A stretch of 64,000 nucleotides of DNA from an uncultured Erysipelotrichaceae bacterium (GCA_902800025.1 CADCDA010000006.1:1-64000); one strand, 5' to 3'; positions 41,289-51,463 are shown, counted from the first letter of the stretch. Numbers and translations are program-made. The notes: a model not told the origin generated them from the letters alone.

Positions 41289-42764
41289 ATGTTATGGATT
41301 TGGATTATTATCAGTGTAGCAGCGTTAGTTTTATTAATTATTTTCTTAGCCTGCTCATACACAAAGGCTGGTCCAGATGAAGCAATTATGATCTCTGGAT
41401 TAGGCAAGAGAAAAATATTAAGAGGCCAAGCCGGATGGCGATTACCATTCTTACAAAGAAAAGATCGTCTATCACTCAAAGTGTTCCAGGTTGATATTAA
41501 AACTCGTGAACCAATTCCAACACATGAGTTTATCAACATTAATGTTGATGGAGTCGCGAACTTAAAGATTTCTAGCGATCCTGAACTCCTCGAAAGAGCG
41601 TTTGAAGCCACTCTTGGAATGAATCAAGAAGACTTGATTGAACAAGTCAAACAAGTTCTTGAAGGAAACATGAGAGAAATTGTTGGAACAGTTGGTATTC
41701 GTGAACTTGTACAAGACCGTAAAGGTGTTGCTACTAAAGTTCAAGAAAATGTCATTCCAGACATGGGTAAACTAGGTATTGAACTAGTGAACTTCAACAT
41801 TCAAAATTTCTCTGATCGCAATAATGTTATTGAAAACCTCGGTATTGATAACATCTCTCAAATTTCTAAAGAAGCTGCAATTGCTAAAGCAAACGCTGAA
41901 AGAGATGTCAGTATCGCAAGAGCGAAAGCTGCTCAAGACGCAAATGAAGCTGAAGTCAATTCAAAGACTGTCATTGTTCAAAAGAATACAGAATACGCTT
42001 TAAAAGAGGCAGCATTAAAGATTCAAACAGATACCGCTAAAGCGGATGCTGATGCAGCGTATAAGATTCAAGAACAAAAAAGACAAGAAGAAATCAATGT
42101 TGCGACAACCAACGCGGAAATCTCAAAGAGAGAACGCGAAGTTGAACTCGGAAACAAAGAAGTTGAATTAGCAGAGAAGAAACTCGCTGCTTCTATCAAT
42201 AAGAAAGCGGATGCTGAAAAATACGCAACCGAAAAGGCTGCTGAAGCAGAGCTCTTTAAGAGAAAAGCAGCTGCGGATGCTGAACTCGTTGAAGCACAAA
42301 GAAAAGCTGAGATTAAGAAAGTCGCAGCAGAAGCTGAAAAGACAGCAAGAGAACAAGCTGCAACTGCAGTGAGAATTGAAGCAGATGCTAATAAGGAAGC
42401 TGCATTAGCAGAAGCCAAAGGCATTGAGGCCAAAGGCCAAGCAGAAGCTGATGCCATCAAAGCAAAAGCGGATGCGATGAAATCATATAATGATGCTGCA
42501 ACTTTAAAACTCATCTTAGAGAGCAACGTCTTACCAGAAACTGTTAGAGCATACGCAGAACCAATTGCGGCTGCACTTGCTCAAATTGATGGAATTACAA
42601 TGTATGGCGAAGGAAACGAAGCAAAGCTTGTCAGTGAAATTCAACAACATGGCGATCAAATCTTTGAAGGGTTAAATAAGACCTTAGGAATTGATCTCAA
42701 ATCATTACTACTTGGTTATTTTGGAACGAAAGTGGTGAGTAATAAAACCACAAGTGCCCAATAA
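41289..42764 (+). CDS. floT: Flotillin / YqiK-family SPFH protein
   Basis: 491 residues. Membrane helix 4-24 (WIIISVAALVLLIIFLAC), then an SPFH domain (FQVDIKTREPIPTHEFININ, SFEATLGM-like ERAFEATLGMNQEDLIEQVK), then over 200 residues of Ala/Glu/Lys-rich coiled coil (ATEKAAEAELFKRKAAADAE), and a short tail. This is the bacterial flotillin arrangement; members scaffold membrane microdomains in the envelope. AAGGAGGG precedes the ATG. Long A+E+K coiled coil also explains several open antisense frames, which are not genes. Confidence 0.9.
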   Translation: MLWIWIIISVAALVLLIIFLACSYTKAGPDEAIMISGLGKRKILRGQAGWRLPFLQRKDRLSLKVFQVDIKTREPIPTHEFININVDGVANLKISSDPELLERAFEATLGMNQEDLIEQVKQVLEGNMREIVGTVGIRELVQDRKGVATKVQENVIPDMGKLGIELVNFNIQNFSDRNNVIENLGIDNISQISKEAAIAKANAERDVSIARAKAAQDANEAEVNSKTVIVQKNTEYALKEAALKIQTDTAKADADAAYKIQEQKRQEEINVATTNAEISKREREVELGNKEVELAEKKLAASINKKADAEKYATEKAAEAELFKRKAAADAELVEAQRKAEIKKVAAEAEKTAREQAATAVRIEADANKEAALAEAKGIEAKGQAEADAIKAKADAMKSYNDAATLKLILESNVLPETVRAYAEPIAAALAQIDGITMYGEGNEAKLVSEIQQHGDQIFEGLNKTLGIDLKSLLLGYFGTKVVSNKTTSAQ

Positions 42765-42971
42765 ACTAAACTAGCTAGATGCGCAATATCCCTGCTTCAT
42801 GGTGGGGATATTGTTGCATTATAGACCCAAAGATTTCATCCGAAAGACTTGAAAAGTTGGTTTTTAATCAAATTTAATTAAATAGGACGAGATTAATTTC
42901 TTGGTCTTTTTTGTTGAAAATATTATTAGACCCTCTTTACTTATGGTAAAATCAAATAATAGGAATTAACT

Positions 42972-44270
42972 ATGAGTTATTATACAGGCTTAACTTTGTT
43001 GCTTGTTCTTCTTATGGTGGCGATGATTATCCACGTCATCAGCCATTCTGGCTTTAACAGAAGACAAAAAGGATGGTTTATCGCTACTTTTGCAACAATC
43101 ATATTCTGCTCGTTAGCAGAATTCGCTCTTCACTGTGGTTATTACGATCCAATATATAAGATTCCTCTTACAATATTAACAGTTTTACAATTTGCAATCG
43201 CTCCTTGCTTTGCAATGTTATTTGCTGGTGCTCTAGGCCTTAAATATCAAAAAAGAATTGTTCTTATTACACTTGCAATTTGTTTAATCATCGGAATCGT
43301 GTGCGCTCCATTTGGGTGGGTGTTCTATTTTGATGATACTGGTTATCATCGTGGACCAGCGTTCCTTGTTTACGAAGTAACTTATTTCGCAAGCTTGATT
43401 TACATTATCGGAACATTGTTCATTGTTGGTCGAAAATTTAAACACAGAGATATTGGCACAATCATAATGGTTTTAGTAGTCCTAGCTGCTGGTATCATCC
43501 CAATGTCGATTTATGCTTTGCATATCGCTTATTTAGCAGTTGGTATAGCAGCCTGTCTATGTTACGTTTTCTATAACGATCTTGTGCAACAAGATACCAA
43601 AGAGGAACTCGTTGAAAAGCAACAAAAGATTACGGAGATGCAAGAGCAGATTATCGCTCGACTCGCTAGCTTGATTGAAAGCCGAGATACCGAAACTGGA
43701 ATGCACGTTGCTCGAACTAGTGCTTATGTTAAAACACTTGCTGAAGACGCACTTGCTAGTGGAGTGTACACTGATCAGATTAACGACCACTTTATCGAAC
43801 TTCTAACTATGTTAGCGCCGATGCATGACGTCGGTAAGATTCTCGTCTCAGATAAGATTTTAAGAAAACCAGGAAAACTCACTCCTGAAGAATATGAAGA
43901 GATTAAAAAGCACGCTTCTGTTGGTGGAACAGTTGTTAAACAAATTTTAGATGGTATCGCTGACGAAGAGCATATTCAATTTGCAATCGATATTGCAACT
44001 GGACACCATGAAAGATGGGATGGTAGTGGTTATCCAAATAAACTTAAAGAAAACGAGATTTCTTTATCTGCCAGAATTATGGCAATTGCCGATGTCTTTG
44101 ACGCTTTAGTGTCAAAAAGATGTTATAAAGAAGCAATTCCAACAAGTGAAGCTTTTGAAATCATTAAAGAAGAATCAGGAACACATTTTGATCCAAAACT
44201 AGTAGAAGTGTTCCTTGCTCATAAAGAAAAATACGAAGAAATCAATTCGTCCATTACTGATAAAAACTAA
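42972..44270 (+). CDS. Membrane HD-GYP domain phosphodiesterase
   Basis: 432 residues. Seven membrane helices in the first 205 residues, similar to the 7TM histidine-kinase type sensor, a coiled coil (EELVEKQQKITEMQEQIIAR), then HD-GYP: ESRDTETGMHVARTSAYVKT, MHDVGKILVSDKIL, HHERWDGSGYP, ARIMAIADVFDALVS. The HD and GYP motifs are complete, so c-di-GMP hydrolysis is expected. With the GGDEF and EAL proteins this is the third c-di-GMP enzyme in the window. Confidence 0.92.
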   Translation: MSYYTGLTLLLVLLMVAMIIHVISHSGFNRRQKGWFIATFATIIFCSLAEFALHCGYYDPIYKIPLTILTVLQFAIAPCFAMLFAGALGLKYQKRIVLITLAICLIIGIVCAPFGWVFYFDDTGYHRGPAFLVYEVTYFASLIYIIGTLFIVGRKFKHRDIGTIIMVLVVLAAGIIPMSIYALHIAYLAVGIAACLCYVFYNDLVQQDTKEELVEKQQKITEMQEQIIARLASLIESRDTETGMHVARTSAYVKTLAEDALASGVYTDQINDHFIELLTMLAPMHDVGKILVSDKILRKPGKLTPEEYEEIKKHASVGGTVVKQILDGIADEEHIQFAIDIATGHHERWDGSGYPNKLKENEISLSARIMAIADVFDALVSKRCYKEAIPTSEAFEIIKEESGTHFDPKLVEVFLAHKEKYEEINSSITDKN

Positions 44271-44284
44271 TCGAGGTTATAAAT

Positions 44285-44728
44285 ATGAAACGCAATCTAT
44301 TAACTCCTGTCTTAACGGTTTTCCTTTTAGGAGGATGCCTATTAGGATGTTCAAACCCAAGTAAAGGGGCGACAAACTCTATTGAGCTACCAGACGCTTT
44401 TAAGAACACTAATTTTGCTTATGCTGGCTATGATCCAGGAGTCGCATTATTATTTGATGAAAACAAAACTCCAGAGATTGATAATGTTTCTACCCACGTC
44501 GATTTTTATAAAGTTGAATGTGATATTAAGCCACTTGCTCAAAAAGGGAATATGTATTTCCTTTATTTCAAGGTTACTGACCAAATTATTGATGATGGTT
44601 ATTTAAAAAATAACACAGAGTACAAATTCTGGCTTTCATATGAAAACTCAACATACTTCTGTGGCTTATCATTAAATGATGAATCATTAACCGAACCAAC
44701 CATTACTTTAATGGAAGGTACTCTATAA
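44285..44728 (+). CDS. Small lipoprotein of unknown function
   Basis: 147 residues. Signal peptide with lipobox LLGC (Cys about 22). Rest hydrophilic, beta-rich (VDFYKVECDIKPLAQKG, MYFLYFKVTDQIIDDG). Starts 15 bases after the HD-GYP gene, with GAGGTTAT as ribosome site, so co-transcribed; it may sense or stabilise the membrane part of that protein. Confidence 0.6.
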   Translation: MKRNLLTPVLTVFLLGGCLLGCSNPSKGATNSIELPDAFKNTNFAYAGYDPGVALLFDENKTPEIDNVSTHVDFYKVECDIKPLAQKGNMYFLYFKVTDQIIDDGYLKNNTEYKFWLSYENSTYFCGLSLNDESLTEPTITLMEGTL

Positions 44729-44755
44729 TTTTTAAATAAGGTATAAAATATATAT

Positions 44756-45469
44756 ATGGTTGTTTCAATTATTCTCCTATGTCTAGGGGCAGTGATGTCG
44801 ACTGTTTTTATCGTCAGCAAAGTTATTAACTATTCTTTAAAGACGATTATTTTTAAGACTATTGCTTCTTTATTCTTTGTCGCTTTGGCGATTGTTATTT
44901 TTGCTACGAATCCTCAAGGGCATTTCTACTTTAAGTTATTTACAGTTTTAGGATTGTTCTTTGGCTTATTAGGAGATGTCCTATTGGGCTTTAAATATAT
45001 CACGACAAAAACTAAGAAGATTTGGATCTTAGCGGGTATGTTTGCTTTTGCGATTGGACATATCTTCTATTTCTCGGGATTATTAATCGATTTCTATGTT
45101 CCAGGAAATACCTTATTTATTGTTCTTCCATTCACTTTACCAGTGGCGATTATTTCCATTTACTTATTTGTCGCTAGAAAAGTGGGAATTAACTTTGGAA
45201 AAGGAATGTTCTTCTTTGGATTATTTTATCTATATTGCTTAACAACAATGTTATCAACATCACTTTCGATGGTGTGTCTCCATAAGTTTGGTATTACAAC
45301 CTTGGTGATGTTCTTCTCTGGTGCAATATGCTTTGCCACTAGTGACTTTATGCTTACTGGCGCGTATTTCAAAGAAGGACAAAGACCAAAAGCCTATATG
45401 GCGATATATTCTGTGTTTTATTACGTCGCTCAATTTGTTATCGCGTTCTCTTTGTTCTTCCTAGTGTAG
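44756..45469 (+). CDS. YhhN/TMEM86-family membrane protein
   Basis: 237 residues, eight helices. GLLGDVLLG near residue 75, FAIGHIFYFSGLL near 102 and SDFMLTGAYFKEGQRPKAYM near 200 are the conserved Asp/Gly and polar positions of the YhhN family, whose eukaryotic members hydrolyse lysoplasmalogen. TATAAAATATATATATG at the start suggests a leaderless mRNA. Confidence 0.8.
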   Translation: MVVSIILLCLGAVMSTVFIVSKVINYSLKTIIFKTIASLFFVALAIVIFATNPQGHFYFKLFTVLGLFFGLLGDVLLGFKYITTKTKKIWILAGMFAFAIGHIFYFSGLLIDFYVPGNTLFIVLPFTLPVAIISIYLFVARKVGINFGKGMFFFGLFYLYCLTTMLSTSLSMVCLHKFGITTLVMFFSGAICFATSDFMLTGAYFKEGQRPKAYMAIYSVFYYVAQFVIAFSLFFLV

Positions 45470-45497
45470 AAATACACAACATAAAACTTTTTACATC

Positions 45498-46379
45498 ATG
45501 AGCAAAATATTTGTATCAGGACTTACTAATATAGAGACTTCACTTAATGTGAATTCTTTTCCTATTGAGTATTCTCCAATTGAATATCCTTTCTTTGGCG
45601 TATCTTCTTCGGTCTCGGGAGTTGGATATAACATTTCAAAAGCATTAAAGGTTTTAAAGGACGATGTAAGTTTATTTACGATTGTTGGAGAAGATAATAG
45701 TGGAGAAATAGCTTTATCCACTCTTAATAAAGATAGGATTGATACAATTATTCAAAAAGTTCAAAAGACCGCGGAAAGTGTGGTCTTGGTGGATAAAGAA
45801 GGCAAAAGAAAAATCTACTGCGATCTTAAAAACCTTCAAGAAATCCACTCTTTTGATTTTAAAGTTAATCCTAAAGAATTTGAATTAGCGGTTCTTACAA
45901 ACATTAATTTCAGTAGACCATTAATTAAGTTGTTCAAGGATAGTGGTGTGACTACCGCTAGTGATGTACATGTTTTAAGAAATATTGATGATGAATATAA
46001 CAAAGAGTTTTTGGAAAACTCAGATATTCTCTTCCTTTCTAACGAAGGATGTTTAGGAAACGAAGCAGAATTTATAAAGAGTATTCAACAAACATATCAT
46101 AACAAGATTGTTGTTATTGGTTGCGGCGAAGAAGGTGCTTTGGCGTTTGATGGTAAAGAATATTATTATGAAAAAGCTGTCGCTCCTTTGGGCATAAAAA
46201 ACACTGTTGGAGCAGGTGACGCCTTATTCTCTTCTTTTATTCATTATTTTTTGAAAACAAAAGATATTCAAAAATCTTTGAAATTCGCAGTGACCTTTGC
46301 GGGAATAAAAATATCTTCTTCAGGAGGAGCAGAAGGCTTCGCTAAAGAAGATGAAGTTTTAAAATATATTAACCGTTAA
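45498..46379 (+). CDS. PfkB-family carbohydrate kinase
   Basis: 293 residues. FVSGLTNIETSLNVNSFPIE at the N-terminus, GVGYNISKALKVLKDDVSLF (sugar-binding GG-like region with VG), and KNTVGAGDALFSSFIHYFLK (anion hole GAGD with catalytic Asp) are PfkB features. The substrate, a sugar or nucleoside, is not clear. The 3' end overlaps the convergent transporter gene by 21 bases. Confidence 0.85.
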   Translation: MSKIFVSGLTNIETSLNVNSFPIEYSPIEYPFFGVSSSVSGVGYNISKALKVLKDDVSLFTIVGEDNSGEIALSTLNKDRIDTIIQKVQKTAESVVLVDKEGKRKIYCDLKNLQEIHSFDFKVNPKEFELAVLTNINFSRPLIKLFKDSGVTTASDVHVLRNIDDEYNKEFLENSDILFLSNEGCLGNEAEFIKSIQQTYHNKIVVIGCGEEGALAFDGKEYYYEKAVAPLGIKNTVGAGDALFSSFIHYFLKTKDIQKSLKFAVTFAGIKISSSGGAEGFAKEDEVLKYINR

Positions 46380-47660
46380 TAGCAACATCGCCAGCGTAAC
46401 GGTGATAATTGGGAGCGAGATAATCGCTCCATATTTTATAAAGTCCACAAATGTGTACTTTGTGTCATGCTTATTTACTAAGTTAGTGAACATAATACCT
46501 GCTAGAGCGCCAGTAGGAGTGAGGAACGCTCCGATGTTACTACCAACGATTGATGCAAATGTTGCAGCTTTAGTGGTACATAAGTTAGAAAATAAGATAC
46601 TCATAGGAATATTGTTGATTAAGTTACTCGCTAAAAATGAAGAATAGCCATAAGTCCATATAATGTTTTCGTTTCCTAATATTTCTTGAATCTTTACTGA
46701 GATACCTTGATAGTTTAACGCGACAACGATAACAAACATTGATAAGAAGAATGGAATTAATTGATAAGGGAGCTTTTTAGCGGAACCTAATAAATAGTTC
46801 CAATTCTTTTTAGTGATTAAGCACATTAATAAAGCACAAACGATTAAGGAACCAGCGCATATCGCAGAGACTGTCCACATTTCAACATTGATATAACTAG
46901 ATATCACCAAGAACACTAAACAGATAGCAAGGTGGACTAAACCAATTATTAAAGCGACTTTGTTTTCAATTTTGTGATCGCCTTCTCCAATTTGGATCGG
47001 TTCTTTGAGTTTGTTTTTGAATATCAATAGTAACAACAAGAATTCAGTAATACCAGCAGTAATAGTGGGCAACGCCATAACTTTGAAATAGTCAAAGAAA
47101 GTGAAGCCTGCTGAAGTTGCTAGATAGATATTTGTTGGATTACCAATAATAAGCATCATTGACCACGTATTAGCAGCAGTGAATTCTGCAACTAAATATG
47201 GAATAGGATTAATTTTAGCGTTCTTACAAAAGAAACAAATAAAAGGGGTGAATGTCAAAATGACTATGTCATTTGATGTGAATATTGTAAGCGCGGACAC
47301 AAGCGCATATAGCGTTATAAATAAAGTGAACTGATTTTTCTTCGCTTTATGAGCGGCGACGCTTGCTAAATAACTAAATAATCCAACTTCATCAAGGAAG
47401 ATTGATAGTAAAGTCATAGAAAAGAATAGAACAAGAATCTTAAGTGGGTTCACTGAATTGTTGTTCACTAGTTGAGCGCCGACTTCTTGAATCGGAGCAA
47501 AAGAAAAGGCGAGTAAAATAATCGCGCCTAATAAAGCAATTATCCAATATGTTCCTAGTTTTATTTTCCCTAGTCTAATCTCTGGGAATAAGAGTATTGA
47601 TAGGGTTACTAGTAAGAATGTAATAGCAGAAATAACAATTGTTGGTATCATAAAATCCAA
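46359..47660 (-). CDS. ArsB/NhaD-type (SLC13-like) membrane transporter
   Basis: 433 residues, 11-12 helices. SMTLLSIFLDEVGLFSYLAS, FTSNDIVILTFTPFICFFCK, VAEFTAANTWSMMLIIGNPT and ATFASIVGSNIGAFLTPTGA are the ion-transporter superfamily hairpin motifs of ArsB/NhaD/CitMHS proteins. Ion specificity (arsenite, Na+/H+, or dicarboxylate) cannot be read here; no ArsR or ArsC gene is adjacent. Confidence 0.8.
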   Translation of the reverse strand: MDFMIPTIVISAITFLLVTLSILLFPEIRLGKIKLGTYWIIALLGAIILLAFSFAPIQEVGAQLVNNNSVNPLKILVLFFSMTLLSIFLDEVGLFSYLASVAAHKAKKNQFTLFITLYALVSALTIFTSNDIVILTFTPFICFFCKNAKINPIPYLVAEFTAANTWSMMLIIGNPTNIYLATSAGFTFFDYFKVMALPTITAGITEFLLLLLIFKNKLKEPIQIGEGDHKIENKVALIIGLVHLAICLVFLVISSYINVEMWTVSAICAGSLIVCALLMCLITKKNWNYLLGSAKKLPYQLIPFFLSMFVIVVALNYQGISVKIQEILGNENIIWTYGYSSFLASNLINNIPMSILFSNLCTTKAATFASIVGSNIGAFLTPTGALAGIMFTNLVNKHDTKYTFVDFIKYGAIISLPIITVTLAMLLLTVNIF

Positions 47661-47710
47661 CCGATATTATCTACCTTTTCATTTGGATAGTAAATCAAAA
47701 TAAAAAATAA

Positions 47711-48463
47711 TTATTTTTTGATAAATTTATAAAGAATTTGTCTATTATAAAGTTCTTTTTCTTTAATAGTGGAAATGTTTTCGTCAGAAAGACGAATCAA
47801 AATTCCTTCTTCGTCGTTTAGTGATTCTTTATTAAACGAAGCTTTCTTGTAATTTGATGTTACTTCAATCATTGTTTCATCATCTTCAATTGATAAAATG
47901 GATTGCTCGTTTATATCGAACGATTTTTCAAAAGAAGCGCTTTCTTGATGGCTAATGGATGTTTTTGCGTCATTTCCTAAATTAAAAACAAGATTACTAG
48001 TTAAAGAAATAGGTGTTGGAATATCCGCCATAACGCGATAATCCACTAGTAAGACATTATCTGATTCCCCAAAAGAATAAGAGATATAGTAGTTTACATT
48101 ATTTGGAAGTCCATCCATCATTTTCTTCTTTCCAAAAATGTACATGATTGAAAAGACCTTCTTATCCATATATGGACGAGATTGGAAGCAGTAATTGGAA
48201 ACGACGTATCTTTCGTCTTTTTTATATTCCTTATCGTTATGTACAAAAACTTTGGAGTTATCAGTCAATTCAATTGGTTTACCAAGAATATTTTTTTGAT
48301 CTAGGAAATCAACCGTTTTTTCAGGAGATAGTGTAACTTTTTTATCATTAAAATAGATATCTCTTATTGAAGCCCCTATGGGGGAAAAGATAATCCTTAG
48401 TCCTCGCTCATTATCAACTTCGAGCAAATTGAGTTTATTAATGATGTGCGTTTTGTATTTCAT
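47711..48463 (-). CDS. Aldose-1-epimerase-like protein, divergent
   Basis: 250 residues from ATG 48463. NLLEVDNERGLRIIFSPIGA and SIRDIYFNDKKVTLS match the start of galactose-mutarotase folds, and SNLVFNLGNDAKTSISHQ the conserved FNLxG strand. The catalytic His/Glu pair of GalM is not clear and the C-terminal third is shortened and does not align, so the enzyme may be inactive or changed in specificity. Upstream ATG at 48469 is a TTG. Confidence 0.6.
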   Translation of the reverse strand: MKYKTHIINKLNLLEVDNERGLRIIFSPIGASIRDIYFNDKKVTLSPEKTVDFLDQKNILGKPIELTDNSKVFVHNDKEYKKDERYVVSNYCFQSRPYMDKKVFSIMYIFGKKKMMDGLPNNVNYYISYSFGESDNVLLVDYRVMADIPTPISLTSNLVFNLGNDAKTSISHQESASFEKSFDINEQSILSIEDDETMIEVTSNYKKASFNKESLNDEEGILIRLSDENISTIKEKELYNRQILYKFIKK

Positions 48464-48563
48464 AAACAAAATTCTTTTCTAATAATATCATCTTATTGTT
48501 TCTATAAATAATAAATTCAGTGCTAAAATATTTTTGCTTAAATGCATTTACTATGAGGTGCTT

Positions 48564-51416
48564 ATGAAAAAGAAATCTTTTGTTACGGCCGTGTTTACTG
48601 CTGCATTAATGAGCCTTTCTTTGGTGGCATGTGGCGGAAATACCGGACCATCGGCTTCTTTAGAGGTGAATGAAACCTCCATCACGGTGGGTGTGAAGGA
48701 CACATATCAAATCAAATACAAAGTCACTCCATCAGATAGTGAAGTCATCTTTAGTGATTATGATACTTCTCTTATCAGTGTTAGTGATACTGGCTTAATT
48801 AAAGGTTTAGCGGTTGGCAACACAAACGTCAAAATCTCAATTAAAGATACAACAATCGCGAAAACTATTCCTGTTAAAATTGAAAACAGTGTTCACCCAG
48901 TCGATATCGATGTTGATGATCCACCAGAAATCGAAGGTGAAGGTATTTATATCCATTATTATCGTAAAGATGGTAAATATACCGGATGGAATCTTTGGTT
49001 ATGGGAAGGCGGACATGATGGTGCGCAATTTGATTTCAATGGCAAAGATAATTGGGGTGTTATCGCCGCTTATCCGCTTACTACTTGGGAAAATCCAACT
49101 CTTAATCAATTAGGATTCATTATTAGAAAAGGTGAGTGGGAATCAAAAGATGTCGACGCAGATAGATTCGTTGATTTCTCATTATATGAAAAAGATGAAA
49201 ATGGCATTTATCATATTTATTTAAAAATGCAAGATTCTAATATCTATATTGACGATGAAGGCAATATGAGAGGCAAGATTGAAATGGCGACCTTTGCGAA
49301 TATGAAAAAGATCGCGATTAGAACTAACCTCAAGATGTTGACTTATTCATTAAAGGTCGATGGAACAGAAGTTTATAAAGAAAATAACGCTGGCAAAGTG
49401 ACATATGCAAACTTTGCTTTACCAAACGGTGAAAGCGTTGACTTCCTTAAGGAATATGTCGTTGATGTTACCGTTGAAAACGGAGATCAATTATCAGCGA
49501 CTGTTTCAAAGATGGGATTATATCAAACAGAAGAATTTGGTAATTTATTCAACTATGACGGCGAATTAGGCGCTATTTATACATCTCAAAAGACCACATT
49601 TAGAGTTTGGTCACCATTCTCTACAAGCATTACATTAAATGTTTATAACACTGGTACACCAGCAGCGTTAGGTGGAAGTGATACTCCTGTCTTAACCGTT
49701 GACATGGTTAAAGGTGAAAAAGGTGTTTTCTCTGTTGAAGTAGACGGAGACTTAGCAGGCAAATATTATACTTACGTTGTTAACAATGCCTCATTCAAAA
49801 ACAAAGAAATCGTTGACCCATACGCAAAATCTTGTGGTGTTAATGGTGTTAGAGGAATGATTGTTAACTTCGCAATCACTAATCCTGCAGGATGGGATGA
49901 GATTGATTATCTCCCATATGATAGAAAAGAACTCACTATCTATGAAACCCATGTTGCTGATGTCACATCAAGTGAAACATGGACTGGAACCGAGGCTAAT
50001 AGAAAACTCTTTAAGGGTATGTATGAAAGCGGAACAACTTACACAAAAGATGGTAAGACTGTTTCTACTGGTTTTGATCATATTAAAGAATTAGGCGTTA
50101 ACGCTGTTCAAATTATTCCATTCTTCGATCAAGCGAATGACGAAGTCAATATGACATTTAACTGGGGCTACAACCCACTTAACTACAACGCTCTTGAAGG
50201 TGGCTATTCATCTGATCCATATAACGGATATGCGAGAATTAGAGAATTTAAAGAGTTAGTTAAAGAATATAACAAAGCTGGTATCGAAATTATTATGGAC
50301 GTCGTTTATAACCACGTTGCAGGAGCAGCAGGAAGTAACTTTGATGTCTTATTACCAGGCTATTATTATCGTTATACAGCGGCTGGCACATTATCTAATG
50401 GTTCAGGCTGTGGAAATGAAACTGCATCAGAAAACTACATGATGAGAAAATTCATGATCGATTCAGTTAAGTTCTGGGCTAAAGAGTATAAGCTTGGTGG
50501 ATTCAGATTTGACTTAATGGGATTACATGATTTAGACACCATGGAAATGCTCACCGCTGAAGCCAAAAAGATTAATGAGCACATTACAATCTTTGGTGAA
50601 CCTTGGACTGGTGGAACTTCTCCATTACCAGAAGCTAAATCCGCAAAACAAATCAATGGTAATAAATACGTTGGTTATGGTGCGTTTAACGATCAAATGA
50701 GAGACGCTCTTATTAAAGGTGGCTTATCAGCAGCGACAGATGTCGGCTGGATTGCTAATACCCAAAGCTCTATTGGTGTTCAAGATTTGAACAAACTTGT
50801 CGCTGGTATTCAAGGTGCAACTTTAGGTTCAGTCAACATTCCTGATCCTAATAAGACTGTTAACTATGTTACATGTCACGATAACTACACTTTATACGAT
50901 CGTATCATTGCCACAAAGAAATTTACCGATAGTGATAAAGAAACAATCGCAAAGATGAATGTCTTAGCAAACTCCATTGTTTTCACTTCACAAGGCACAT
51001 CCTTCATGCTAGCGGGTGAAGAATTCTTAAGAACTAAAGGTGGAGATCATAACTCCTATATGTCTAGCTATAAAGTTAATGAACTCGACTATGCGCTTAA
51101 GATTGAACACTTAGACATGTTTGAAACATATAAGCAATTAATCTCTCTTAAACAAAAGAATAAGGGACTTCATTTAGAACAAGCAGGCGCTTCCTCGATT
51201 GGTGTTTCATATTCAACTAACTACAGTTGTTTCGATTACAGAATTACAGACGGAAATACTCAATACATTATCATTCACGCTAATGGATTAGAAACAACAA
51301 AATCATTTGATTTATCCGGATATAGTTTATATTGGTCAACACTTCACGGAAAAGATAGAACACTCGGTGCTCAAATCATTCCAGAAGCATTTGAAACAAT
51401 CATTGCCTATAAGTAG
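48564..51416 (+). CDS. pulA: Secreted type I pullulanase lipoprotein (GH13)
   Basis: 950 residues from ATG 48564 (GAGGTG upstream). Lipobox VAC (Cys about 23), Big_2-like domain about 30-110 (LEVNETSITVGVKDTYQIKY), a carbohydrate-binding module about 125-230 (YIHYYRKDGKYTGWNLWLWE), CBM48 about 330-430, then the GH13 barrel: FNWGYNPLNY (variant of the YNWGYDP pullulanase motif), IIMDVVYNHV, GGFRFDLMG (nucleophile Asp), IFGEPWTGG (acid Glu), VNYVTCHDNYTLYD. Debranches alpha-1,6 bonds in starch or pullulan at the cell surface and supplies the maltodextrin transporter downstream. Confidence 0.93.
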   Translation: MKKKSFVTAVFTAALMSLSLVACGGNTGPSASLEVNETSITVGVKDTYQIKYKVTPSDSEVIFSDYDTSLISVSDTGLIKGLAVGNTNVKISIKDTTIAKTIPVKIENSVHPVDIDVDDPPEIEGEGIYIHYYRKDGKYTGWNLWLWEGGHDGAQFDFNGKDNWGVIAAYPLTTWENPTLNQLGFIIRKGEWESKDVDADRFVDFSLYEKDENGIYHIYLKMQDSNIYIDDEGNMRGKIEMATFANMKKIAIRTNLKMLTYSLKVDGTEVYKENNAGKVTYANFALPNGESVDFLKEYVVDVTVENGDQLSATVSKMGLYQTEEFGNLFNYDGELGAIYTSQKTTFRVWSPFSTSITLNVYNTGTPAALGGSDTPVLTVDMVKGEKGVFSVEVDGDLAGKYYTYVVNNASFKNKEIVDPYAKSCGVNGVRGMIVNFAITNPAGWDEIDYLPYDRKELTIYETHVADVTSSETWTGTEANRKLFKGMYESGTTYTKDGKTVSTGFDHIKELGVNAVQIIPFFDQANDEVNMTFNWGYNPLNYNALEGGYSSDPYNGYARIREFKELVKEYNKAGIEIIMDVVYNHVAGAAGSNFDVLLPGYYYRYTAAGTLSNGSGCGNETASENYMMRKFMIDSVKFWAKEYKLGGFRFDLMGLHDLDTMEMLTAEAKKINEHITIFGEPWTGGTSPLPEAKSAKQINGNKYVGYGAFNDQMRDALIKGGLSAATDVGWIANTQSSIGVQDLNKLVAGIQGATLGSVNIPDPNKTVNYVTCHDNYTLYDRIIATKKFTDSDKETIAKMNVLANSIVFTSQGTSFMLAGEEFLRTKGGDHNSYMSSYKVNELDYALKIEHLDMFETYKQLISLKQKNKGLHLEQAGASSIGVSYSTNYSCFDYRITDGNTQYIIIHANGLETTKSFDLSGYSLYWSTLHGKDRTLGAQIIPEAFETIIAYK

Positions 51417-51439
51417 GATATAATTAATAACAAATAAGT

Positions 51440-51463
51440 AGGGGAATTTATTCCCCTTTTATT
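51440..51463 (+). terminator. Terminator after pullulanase
   Basis: AGGGGAAT, 2-nt loop, ATTCCCCT, TTT. Confidence 0.75.

Noticed and set aside
42068-42526. Long minus-strand ORF inside flotillin
   Set aside because: Ala/Ser-rich shadow of the Ala/Glu/Lys coiled coil, no start signals.
44285-44728. Immunity protein for the peptides
   Set aside because: Lipoprotein is far from the array and linked to the HD-GYP gene; no regulon promoter.
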